From positions 124,001 to 188,000 of the forward strand of contig CAVPQM010000020.1 of the NCBI GenBank assembly GCA_963707555.1: 64,000 nucleotides of DNA, read 5' to 3'. The notes beneath the pieces are model-generated. The model made no database searches. It had not been told where the DNA came from and was given only the letters and a program-made list of their open reading frames with translations. Within the stretch, counting starts at the first letter, position 1, and every line of letters begins with the position of its first letter. Origin of the DNA: JAFAFN01 sp963707555 (GTDB lineage: Bacteria > Actinomycetota > Acidimicrobiia > Acidimicrobiales > Microtrichaceae). Both the position numbers and the translations under genes were made by a program. Of this stretch, positions 53,181 to 61,358 are shown one piece after another.

Positions 53181-54374
53181 ATGGCGAGCCACGGCATCAA
53201 GGACCAGGTCGCGATCATCGGGATGGGGTGCACCCCGTTCAAGGAGCACTGGGACCGCAGCGCGGACGACCTGATGGTCGAGGCCGTGCAGGACACCCTC
53301 GCGTCGGCGGGTGTCGCCAAGGACGACATCGACGCGTGGTGGCTCGGCACCGCCCAGTCGGGCATGTCGGGCGTGACGCTCGCCGCGCCGCTCAAGCTGA
53401 AGAACAAGCCGGTCACCCGCGTCGAGAACTACTGCGCGACCGGCTCCGAGGCGCTGCGCCAGGCGTGTTACGCCGTCGCGTCGGGCGCCTACGACATGGC
53501 TGCCGCGGTCGGCGTCGAGAAGGTCAAGGACGCCGGTTACCAGGGGCTCAACGCCTTCCCGATCCCGAACGACGGCACGCAGCGCTCGGTCACCGCCGCG
53601 GCGATGTTCTCGCTCGTCGCACCGGCGTACGCCGACAAGTACGGCATCGAGCCGACCGAGCTGCGCCGCACGCTGGCGCGCATCGCGTCGAAGAACCACT
53701 CGAACGGTGCGAAGAACCCACGTGCGCAGTTCCGCCGGGAGATGTCGGTCGACGCGATCTGCGCGATGCCCGAGGTCGCCGGCATGCTGTCGGTCTTCGA
53801 CTGCGCCGGTGTGGCCGACGGTGCCGCCGCGGCGATCGTCGTGCGCGCCGGTGACGCCTACAAGTACACCGACAAGCCGATCTTCGTGAAGGCGCTCGCC
53901 ATGGTCGCGGGCGACGGCAGCGGACTCGCGGATCCGGACTACGACTACACCCACCTCGACGAGTGCGAGGCCGCCGGCAAGGACGCCTACGCGCAGGCCG
54001 GGATCACCGATCCGCGCACCGAGCTCGCCATGGCCGAGGTGCACGACTGCTTCACGCCGACCGAGCTCGTCCTCATGGAGGACCTGGGCTTCTCGGCCCG
54101 CGGCGAGGGCTGGAAGGACATCGAGTCCGGCGCGTTCGACCTGCACGGCGACCTGCCGGTCAACACCGACGGCGGCCTCAAGTCGTTCGGCCACCCGGTC
54201 GGCGCGTCGGGGCTGCGGATGCTCTTCGAATGCTGGCTGCAGCTGCGCAACGAGGCCCCCGAGGACCGTCAGATCGACACCGTCGACCGGGGCCTCGCCC
54301 TCACCCACAACCTGGGCGGCTACCCGGGCGAGATGGTCAGCTTCGTCGGCATCTGGGGCAACAAGCCCGGCTGA
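53181..54374 (+). CDS. Thiolase family protein (SCP-x/acetyl-CoA acetyltransferase type)
   Basis: This 397-residue thiolase fold protein has the nucleophilic Cys85 in VENYCATGSEALRQACYAV, His288 in EVHDCFTPTELVLME and His338 in SFGHPVGASGLRML. The C-terminal Cys of classical thiolases is not obvious, as in SCP-x/Ltp2-type enzymes that catalyse retro-aldol or thiolytic cleavage of branched substrates. It is directly downstream of the OB-fold fusion, and the two likely act as a complex. A short hairpin follows. Confidence 0.92.
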   Translation: MASHGIKDQVAIIGMGCTPFKEHWDRSADDLMVEAVQDTLASAGVAKDDIDAWWLGTAQSGMSGVTLAAPLKLKNKPVTRVENYCATGSEALRQACYAVASGAYDMAAAVGVEKVKDAGYQGLNAFPIPNDGTQRSVTAAAMFSLVAPAYADKYGIEPTELRRTLARIASKNHSNGAKNPRAQFRREMSVDAICAMPEVAGMLSVFDCAGVADGAAAAIVVRAGDAYKYTDKPIFVKALAMVAGDGSGLADPDYDYTHLDECEAAGKDAYAQAGITDPRTELAMAEVHDCFTPTELVLMEDLGFSARGEGWKDIESGAFDLHGDLPVNTDGGLKSFGHPVGASGLRMLFECWLQLRNEAPEDRQIDTVDRGLALTHNLGGYPGEMVSFVGIWGNKPG

Positions 54375-54376
54375 CG

Positions 54377-54396
54377 CCGGGACTCCGACGTCCCGG
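54377..54396 (+). terminator. Short hairpin after the thiolase gene
   Basis: A 7-bp stem CCGGGAC/GTCCCGG with a 6-base loop starts 3 bases after the stop codon. Confidence 0.5.
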
Positions 54397-54458
54397 ATCG
54401 GCGGTGGGTAGAACTGCCCACTACAGATTCGGCGCGGAAATGACGACAGACTCTGGGC

Positions 54459-54956
54459 GTGGAGCCAGAGCCAGGGATGCTGCTGCCGGGTCGGGGTGAG
54501 ATCGTCGACCGTCTCGATCAACTGATCGAGTCGACGACCGTCGCGCTCGCCGCGACCCCGCGCTGGCCGACCACACCCGAGGTCGTGCCCCGCTACCCGG
54601 CGCTCTACCTGGTCGGCATCCAGGACCACGACCAGCTGCGCTCGATCGACGTCGACGGCTGCGCGAAGGCCATGCACGAGGTGTCGACCCGCCTCGATCG
54701 ACTGGTGCGCGGCACCGACGTGCTCGGCTACGTCGCTCCGGGCACGTTCGCGCTCGCTGCCGGTTCGGTCACCCCGGAGTCCGCCGGTGCGCTGATCGAG
54801 CGGGTCGAGGGCGCCGCCGCACTGCCCGTCGAGATCGCCGGCGACATCGTCTCGTTGCGCGCGTTCGTGGCGCTCGCCTTCGCAGGACCCGGCTCGTCGG
54901 GTGAGCAGTTGATGCGCGACGCCGAGCGCGACCTCGACCGGCTGCACCGCGGCTGA
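54459..54956 (+). CDS. Degenerate GGDEF-domain-like protein
   Basis: This 165-residue protein resembles a diguanylate-cyclase fold: YPALYLVGIQDHDQLRSIDVDG corresponds to the first nucleotide-binding strand, and RLDRLVRGTDVLGYVAPGTFALAA lies where the RxGGDEF motif should be. The GGDEF residues are replaced by VAPGTF, so no catalysis is expected. It could be a receptor or a structural relic. The start GTG is 85 bp after the thiolase stop. It is convergent with the DUF2332 gene. Confidence 0.5.
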   Translation: MEPEPGMLLPGRGEIVDRLDQLIESTTVALAATPRWPTTPEVVPRYPALYLVGIQDHDQLRSIDVDGCAKAMHEVSTRLDRLVRGTDVLGYVAPGTFALAAGSVTPESAGALIERVEGAAALPVEIAGDIVSLRAFVALAFAGPGSSGEQLMRDAERDLDRLHRG

Positions 54957-54974
54957 CGGGCCGTCCGGCGGCGC

Positions 54975-56096
54975 TCAGCCGAGGCGCTCGACCCAGGCGA
55001 GGTGTGCCTGTGCCCAGGCGATCGGCGTTGCTCGCGCTCCCGCTGCGGCGAACTCGGTGATCGAGAGCAACGGTGCGTGGCGGTGGTCGGCATCGGCGTC
55101 CGACGCGATCGCCGGCGCGTCGACCCACGGCAGCACGTGGCCGGCGTCGAGGGCCGACAGCGTGAGACGGCCTCCGCCGGCACGGACCCGGTCGCCGGCC
55201 GCGACGAGCGAGTCGAGCAGCTCGGTCCGCCGTGTCCGCTCGACGTAGGTGAGCGCCCACGAGGCCAGCACCGCGACGTGGGCGCCGGCGGGCGCGGCGT
55301 CGACCAGGTCCGCGACATCGTCGACCATGTCGCCGGCGACGATCGTCGGCGGGTCCGCCGCCGCACGTTCGATGGCAGCGGTGAGCCGGTCGAACCGCTC
55401 GCGCTGCTCCGGCCACGTGCAGGCGGCGAGCCACCGAGCATCGTCGGCGTCGGTGACGTCCAGCGGATGCAGGTCAAGGCCGACCCGATGCACCACCGGG
55501 GGCAGCGCCTCGGATGCCTCGGGCCACACACCGGTGCGCAGGTGCGTCGCCAGCCGCACCGTCGAGTCGGCGGGTCCGACCTGCGTCGAGGCGCCATCGG
55601 TGTCGAGACGGATCGAGTAGTCGTCGAGGCGCAGGTTCAGGCCCGCGGACGCGCCGATCTCGACCAGCGCGAGCGGTCGGTCGTCGCGCGCGCACAGCTC
55701 GCCGAGCGACAGCTGCCAGGCGACGCAGCGGTTGACCTCGTTGGTCTGCACGCTGCGGGTGCGGACCATCTCGACGATCTCGTCACGGTGGACGGCGACG
55801 ACGTCGAGCAGTGCGTCGGTCGGATCGTCGGCACTCGGCGGCTCGCCGGTCACCGACGGGTACCACGGTGCGATCGCGACGGTGGGGTCGCGCAACACGA
55901 CGTCGTGGATCGCCGCGAGCAGCAGGACCGGGAGCCGCTGCCCGGTCGGCGCCTCGAGCAGCAGCGGGTGGAGCTCGGCGCGTTCCGCCATGATCCGGCA
56001 GATGCGCGCGTACGTCGGTACTCGGGACTCCTCGGCGTCGGCCAGGTTGCGGAACGCGGTTGCGGCCGCAGCCGCGTCCGGGACTCGTTCGGTCAT
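54975..56096 (-). CDS. DUF2332 family protein
   Basis: This 373-residue protein shows DUF2332 features: FRNLADAEESRVPTYARICRIMAE at the start, PWYPSVTGEPPSADDP, VQTNEVNRCVAWQLSL and the motif LALVEIGASAGLNLRLDDYSIR with a Rossmann-like glycine-rich turn, suggesting an S-adenosylmethionine- or nucleotide-type fold. The actual activity is unknown. Length is normal. It is divergent from the MFS gene at 56240. Confidence 0.88.
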   Translation of the reverse strand: MTERVPDAAAAATAFRNLADAEESRVPTYARICRIMAERAELHPLLLEAPTGQRLPVLLLAAIHDVVLRDPTVAIAPWYPSVTGEPPSADDPTDALLDVVAVHRDEIVEMVRTRSVQTNEVNRCVAWQLSLGELCARDDRPLALVEIGASAGLNLRLDDYSIRLDTDGASTQVGPADSTVRLATHLRTGVWPEASEALPPVVHRVGLDLHPLDVTDADDARWLAACTWPEQRERFDRLTAAIERAAADPPTIVAGDMVDDVADLVDAAPAGAHVAVLASWALTYVERTRRTELLDSLVAAGDRVRAGGGRLTLSALDAGHVLPWVDAPAIASDADADHRHAPLLSITEFAAAGARATPIAWAQAHLAWVERLG

Positions 56097-56239
56097 GCAT
56101 GCTCCTCGTGCGTTCGCCCCTCATCGTGGCACCGCCTGCCGTCGAGCAGCGCCGCGGTCGGCGATCACCGCCCGCCGGTGTACGGCGTGCCTAGTGTTTG
56201 CCGGGACAACTCGGCGTACGCCGAGCAGGAGGGGTGACG

Positions 56240-57868
56240 ATGAAGCGTGCGGCGCTGGTGGCCCTGGCCATCGCCCAGTTCGTGATGGTGCTCGACCAGT
56301 CGGTGATGAACGTCTCGATCAGTCAGCTGGTCGTCGACTTCGACACCGACGTCACCACCATCCAGGCGATCATCACGCTCTACTGCCTGGTGATGGCGAT
56401 GCTCATGCTGACCGGCGGCAAGATCGGCGACATCATCGGCCGCCGCCGGGCGTTCGTCGTCGGACTGGTGATCTACGCCTGCGGCTCGACCCTGACCGCC
56501 GTGTCGCAGTCGGTGCTGGTGCTCGCACTCGGCTGGTCGGTGCTCGAGGGCATCGGCGCGGCGCTGGTGCTGCCGGCACTCGCCGCGCTCATCGCCGGGA
56601 ACTTCGAGGGGGCGTCGCGTCGGACCGCGTACGCCGTCATCGGCGGCGTCGCCGGCGCGGGCATCGCGATCGGTCCGATCCTGGGCGGGTGGGCGACCAC
56701 CGAGCTCAGCTGGCGGGTGGTGTTCCTGGGCGAGGTCGTGCTCGTCGCCTCGATCCTCGCGCTCACCCCGAAGATCGACGATGCTCCGGTGGCCGGCCGG
56801 GTGCCACGGCTCGACCTGGTCGGCTCGGTGCTCTCCGCGACCGGACTGGGAGCGCTGGTCCTCGGCGTGCTCCAGTCGAGCTCGTGGGGGTTCATCCGTC
56901 CGAAGGACTCCGCACCGTTCGAGGTGCTCGGCTTCTCTCCCGCGGTGTTCCTCACCGCCGGGGGTGTCCTCCTGATCTGGGCGTTCGTCGAGTGGCAGCG
57001 CCGTCGCGAACGACTCGGGCAGGATCCGCTGGTGCACGTCGGGCTCTTCGGCGTCCTTCCGCTGCGCGCCGGGCTGGTCGGGCTGTTCGCGCAGAACCTG
57101 ATCCTGATGGGTGTCTTCTTCGTCGTGCCGCTCTACCTCCAGCTGGTGATCGGGCTCGACGCACTCGAGACCGGCCTCAAGATGTTGCCGATCTCGGTCA
57201 CGATGTTCCTGTGCTCGGCGGCGGGGTCGAAGCTGTCGGCACGCTTCCCGGTGCGCACGATCATCCGAGCGGGCCTGCTCACCGCCGTCGTCGCGATCTT
57301 CCTGCTGCTCGGCACGATCGAGCCGCAGCTCGACGACGTCGGCTTCGCTGTGTCGATGGCCGTCCTGGGCATCGGGATGGGCCTGATCGTCTCGCAGCTC
57401 GGCAACGTCGTGCAGTCGTCCGTCGACGCGTCCGGTCGGGGGGAGGCCGGCGGGCTCCAGTACACGGGTCAGCAGCTCGGCTCCTCGCTCGGCGTCGCGC
57501 TGATCGGTGCCGTCGTCCTCTCGGGGCTGACGGCGTCGTTCGTCGCCGGTGTCGAGAACGACGAACGGATCAGCGTCGAAGTGGCCGAGCAGGTGAGCGT
57601 CGCGGCGGGAACGGGCGTGGACTTCGTCGCCTCCGACGCGATCGCGACAGCGGCCCGCGACGCAGGCTTGGACGAACCGAGCGTCGAGGCCGTCGTCGAC
57701 GACTTCGAACAGGCACAGCTGGGCTCGCTCAAGGTCGGCCTGCTCGTGGCCGCACTGCTCGCGCTCGCCTCGCTCATCTCGACGCGCAACCTGCCCGGTG
57801 AGGTGGCTCGGAACGACGACGAGACCGAGGAGTCGGCGGCAACCGCGGCGCCCGCGGCGACCTCCTGA
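56240..57868 (+). CDS. MFS transporter, DHA2 (14-helix) type
   Basis: This 542-residue efflux transporter begins with LVALAIAQFVMVLDQSVMNVSISQLVVDF, the DHA2 helix 1 with its LDxxxxNV motif. Motif A is GKIGDIIGRRRAFVVG and motif C is GPILGGWATTELSWRVVF. Fourteen helices are visible. A long polar loop precedes the last helix (VENDERISVEVAEQ). AGGAGGGG lies upstream of the ATG at 56240. It likely exports a drug or organic ion; no regulator is adjacent. Confidence 0.92.
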   Translation: MKRAALVALAIAQFVMVLDQSVMNVSISQLVVDFDTDVTTIQAIITLYCLVMAMLMLTGGKIGDIIGRRRAFVVGLVIYACGSTLTAVSQSVLVLALGWSVLEGIGAALVLPALAALIAGNFEGASRRTAYAVIGGVAGAGIAIGPILGGWATTELSWRVVFLGEVVLVASILALTPKIDDAPVAGRVPRLDLVGSVLSATGLGALVLGVLQSSSWGFIRPKDSAPFEVLGFSPAVFLTAGGVLLIWAFVEWQRRRERLGQDPLVHVGLFGVLPLRAGLVGLFAQNLILMGVFFVVPLYLQLVIGLDALETGLKMLPISVTMFLCSAAGSKLSARFPVRTIIRAGLLTAVVAIFLLLGTIEPQLDDVGFAVSMAVLGIGMGLIVSQLGNVVQSSVDASGRGEAGGLQYTGQQLGSSLGVALIGAVVLSGLTASFVAGVENDERISVEVAEQVSVAAGTGVDFVASDAIATAARDAGLDEPSVEAVVDDFEQAQLGSLKVGLLVAALLALASLISTRNLPGEVARNDDETEESAATAAPAATS

Positions 57869-57903
57869 GGCTCGAGCCCGGATCCCTCCATTTGCCCTTG
57901 CAA

Positions 57904-57919
57904 TCGAACATACGTTCTG
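57904..57919. promoter_or_regulatory. LexA/SOS box upstream of the DUF222-HNH gene
   Basis: TCGAAC-ATAC-GTTCTG matches the actinobacterial LexA site (CGAAC-N4-GTTCG) with one mismatch and lies 15 bp upstream of the start codon. Confidence 0.65.
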
Positions 57920-57933
57920 TCTAGTGTGTGGGC

Positions 57934-59357
57934 ATGGAGGAACGGACCTGGCCCAACCTGGTGGCCGTCGACGACGACGCAGCCGATGTGCTGTTCGATC
58001 GCATCGGCGTGCTCTCGGCACAGATCCATTCCCTCGGCGCCGAGCTCGTCCGGGCCTTGTCCGAGTTCGACGCGATCGACGGATGGGTGGGCGACGGCTA
58101 CAAGTCCTACTCGCAGTGGATCTCGACCCGCACCCGCTTCTCGGTGCCCGAGTCGCGTCGCCTGTCCCGAGCCGCCACCGCCGCGGAGTCGATGCCGACC
58201 CTGATGCGGGCCGCGGGCGAAGGACAGGTGTCGGTGGGTGTCCTGGCCGACGCCGCACGGGTCGTCACACCCGAGAACGAGTCGCGTGTCGCCGACGTGG
58301 TCCTGGCCTGCACCGCCGCGCAGTCGTCCAGGGTCCTGTCGAAGTTCCGCGACCTCTCCGAGGTGCCCGAGCCCGCTGGCTCCTCGACCGAGGACGACTC
58401 GACAGCCGACCAGGAACGGGAGCCGACTCCCGAGTCGTGGTGGCACTTCTGGTGGGACGAGGCCGGCCGAGGGCGCATCGACGCAGCGCTCGACCCCGTG
58501 GTCGCCGAGATGATGCAGATGGCGTGGGCGGCGGCGCGTGCCGCGGGGAACGCGACGCCGACGGCGTCCCGCTCGACGACGCGGCGCTGAACCAGGCCGA
58601 CAGCGACGGTCGGTTGGGCGCCGACGAGATCGCGTCGCGTCTGGCGTCGACCATGCTCGAACACGCCGAGTCCGACGGGCTGCGCGCTCCGGGCGGCGAT
58701 CGCTTCCTCGTGCAGCTGAACATCGACGTCGAGACGTTCGCCGAACTCATGGGTCTCGACGTCGACGCGACGCTGCCGGTGCGGCTGGGCTCCGAGTGCT
58801 TCCTCCCGGGATCGGGTCGCCATCTGACCCGGGCACAGGCGGCCGAGCTCGCCTGCGGTGCTCGGGTGCAGGTGCTGATCGAGTCCAAGGGAGTCCCGTT
58901 GTGGATGGGCAGCGAACCTGCCGCCGCCAATCGTTGGCAACGCCGTGCCATGACCAGCCGGTCGGGTCGGGCGTGCTGCGAGCTGCCCGGGTGCACGCAG
59001 ACCGAGTACCTGCACGCACACCACGTGATCTACCGCTCGCATGACGGACGGACCTCGCTCGAGAACCTCGTGTTCCTGTGTGGGCATCACCACCGGAAGC
59101 TGCACAAGGAGCACTGGACGGTCACCACCGACGGCGACCAACGCTTCACCTTCTGGAACGGGCCGAAGTGTCTCGGGACGACGGTGGTCGGTGAGCGAGC
59201 GGGACGACCACCGGACATCGCCCGATTGCCGTTCATCGAGCGACCACCCGACGTGCCACCGGGCATCTCGCCGATGGCGACCCTGGCCGACAACGGCGGC
59301 GAGCGGATGACCCCCTGGGCCATGAGCGCCTACCTCGAACACCTCTTCGCCGCCTGA
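57934..59357 (+). pseudogene. DUF222/HNH endonuclease-domain protein (13E12-like), frameshifted
   Basis: The gene has an N-terminal DUF222 domain (SEFDAIDGWVGDGYKSYSQW; ESRRLSRAATAAESMPTL; GEGQVSVGVLADAARVV) and a C-terminal HNH nuclease (CCELPGC, then HAHHVIYRSHDGRTSLENLVFLCGHHHRKLH). One base is missing near 58555, between AARAAG and ERDADGVPLDDAAL. The corrected product is about 474 residues. Such genes are widespread in actinobacteria, often SOS-induced, which fits the LexA-like box just upstream. The HNH active site itself is intact. Confidence 0.88.
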
Positions 59358-59414
59358 GCCCTGGGTTCGGCGCGCCCCGCACGGTACGATCCGTGCGCGG
59401 GAAAGGGAGGCGGG

Positions 59415-60324
59415 ATGCGGCGGATCTCGGTGGTGTTGGCGGTGTCGATCTGTGCGGTGGCGGCCGCGTGCGGTGCGCCGCCCGACGGAGGGGGCGGCGG
59501 ACCCCTCGCGTGTTCGACCTCGCCGGTGGATCTCGGTCGCGGCGATCAGATCGTCGACATCTCCGACGCTCTCCATGGACGGCCTCGGGCACCGGATCTA
59601 CGGCTACCGCTACCCGCAGCTGGCCGAGGGTGAGACGCCGTGGTTCCTGCACGACCTGCGGCTGGGCAGCAGCGAGGACCTTCCGGGAGGCATCGCCGGC
59701 TTCGATCAGGTGAGCGAGTTCTCCTCCGACCTGACCAGCGCGCTGGTCGACAGCCCGACACCAGGGCTCCTGTGGGGCGTGGTCGACGTCGCGTCCGGCA
59801 GGGTCGACGACCTGCCGCTCGTCCAGCAGCCGGGGTGGACCTACGGAGCGTTCAGCCCGGACCTGTCGCTGGTGCTGCAGTACTCGTCGACCCGGAGCTT
59901 CGTCCGGTCGGTCAGGGTGCTCTCCACCTCGACGGGAGACGTCGTGCGGGACCTCGGCCAGGTCCGGTCCGAGACCGAGTGGATCGTGTATGCCTCGTTC
60001 GTCGACGACGCGACGGTGCTGGTCACCGATGCAGTGCCGAACGGGTCGCCGGCCGACGGAGTCGCGGACGACGGCGCCTTCGTCGCCGACGTGGACTCGG
60101 GCCGGATCACCCGACTCGACCCCGGGGTGGCCGGTGCGCGCACGTCGGACGCGACCCCGGACGGCGTCCGGTCCATCTACTCGGTGATCAGGACACAAGA
60201 GGCGTGGATCCGCATCGACGGCGTGAACCGCCGTCTGGCGACGTCGTTCGACCTCAGCGGCGACGCGGACCTCTCGACCCTGGTCAGCATCGACGACCAA
60301 CGGGTGTGGCTGCACTGTCCCTGA
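59415..60324 (+). pseudogene. Lipoprotein with beta-propeller-like features, frameshifted
   Basis: The N-terminus is a lipoprotein signal (RRISVVLAVSICAVAAACGAP, Cys lipobox). One extra base near 59570 divides the leader part from the rest, which begins MDGLGHRIYGYRYPQ. The rest has repeated beta strands with WGVVDVASGRVDDLPL, YGAFSPDLSLVLQYSS and STSTGDVVRDLGQVRSE, resembling WD/TolB-type propeller repeats, but the family is not certain. The stop codon is duplicated by a 19-bp tandem repeat. Confidence 0.6.
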
Positions 60325-60356
60325 TCCGGACAGCACTCCCTGATCCGGACAGCACC
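60319..60356. repeat. 19-bp tandem repeat spanning the lipoprotein stop codon
   Basis: Two copies of a unit with core CCCTGATCCGGACAGCAC; each carries TGA, 19 bp apart (60322 and 60341), so the second is not in frame. Confidence 0.85.
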
Positions 60357-60368
60357 GCTGCTGACGTA

Positions 60369-60387
60369 ACCTGACGACTCGTCAGAT
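60369..60387. promoter_or_regulatory. TetR-type operator, copy 6
   Basis: ACCTGACG-ACT-CGTCAGAT has one arm mismatch and lies 18 bp upstream of the LLM oxidoreductase start. Confidence 0.82.
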
Positions 60388-60405
60388 CTTCAGGGGGACC
60401 GATCG

Positions 60406-61350
60406 ATGGGCGCAATCATTCCGCCGGGCCAGGTCGTGTGGGGCCTGCAGCTGCCGATCCAGTCGCAGAGCCTCAACTTCGTGCAGCCCTGGGAGGCCGC
60501 GGCGGGCCCGGACGAGCTCGCCCTGATCACCCGGGCCGCCGACCGTGCCGGCGCGCACTACGTCGGGGTGTGCGACCACATCGGTGTCCCGCGCCCGGCC
60601 GACGAGAAGATGTCGTCCACCTGGTACGACACGGTCGCCACGCTCGGCTGGCTCGCGGCGCTCACCGAGCGGGTGCACCTGCTCAGCCACGTGTACGTGC
60701 TGCCGTACCGACACCCGCTCGCGACGGCCAAGGCGTTCGCGACGTTGGACCGGCTGTCGGGCGGCCGCGCGATCCTCGGCGCAGGCGCCGGTCATCTCGA
60801 GTCGGAGTTCACGGTGCTCGGGGTCGACCACGACACCCGCGGCACGCAGGTCGCCGAGGCGATCCCGGTGATCCGCGCCGCGTTCGCCGAGGAGTACCCG
60901 ACCATCGGCGGTCCCGGCGCCGAGGTCGGCGTCGGCATGAACCCGCGTCCCGCCCGTGACGGCGGGCCGCCGATCTGGCTCGGTGGCTCCTCGAAGGCCG
61001 CGATCCGACGGGCCGCGACGCTGGCCGACGGCTGGCTGCCCCAGGGTCCGCCGCAGATGGGCCTGACCGCGGCGCTCGAGCTCATCCGTACCGAGCGGGC
61101 CGCTGCCGGCCTGCCCGAGGCGTTCGACCTCGGAGCCACCGCCGGACCGGTCTACCTGGGCACTCCCGACTTCGACGTCGAGCCGTACACCGCCACCGGC
61201 AGCGCTGAGCAGATCGCCGATCGCTACCGCAAGCTCACCGCCAAGGGCATCAACCAGCTGCAGTTCGGGTTCCGTGGACGTGACGCGAGCGAGGTCGCCG
61301 AGCAGATCGAGCAATTCGGCACCGAGGTCGCTCCACTGCTCACTGCCTGA
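60406..61350 (+). CDS. LLM-class F420-dependent oxidoreductase
   Basis: This 314-residue luciferase-like protein is intact. The N-terminal strand VVWGLQLPIQSQSLNF is followed by AHYVGVCDHIGVPRP, LLSHVYVLPYRHPLATAKA, GAGAGHLESEFTVLGV and the C-terminal PPIWLGGSSKAAIRRAATLADGWLP phosphate site. F420 is the likely cofactor. The start has AGGGGGACC upstream, and operator copy 6 lies immediately before it, linking this gene to the catabolic regulon 9 kb away. It is monocistronic. Confidence 0.92.
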   Translation: MGAIIPPGQVVWGLQLPIQSQSLNFVQPWEAAAGPDELALITRAADRAGAHYVGVCDHIGVPRPADEKMSSTWYDTVATLGWLAALTERVHLLSHVYVLPYRHPLATAKAFATLDRLSGGRAILGAGAGHLESEFTVLGVDHDTRGTQVAEAIPVIRAAFAEEYPTIGGPGAEVGVGMNPRPARDGGPPIWLGGSSKAAIRRAATLADGWLPQGPPQMGLTAALELIRTERAAAGLPEAFDLGATAGPVYLGTPDFDVEPYTATGSAEQIADRYRKLTAKGINQLQFGFRGRDASEVAEQIEQFGTEVAPLLTA

Positions 61351-61358
61351 ACCGGGCA

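Noticed and set aside
26351..60387. The six palindromes considered as terminators or REP elements
   Set aside because: All are upstream of gene starts, only 19 bp long with 3-bp centres and no long stem, unlike terminators in the window; they do not occur at gene ends.
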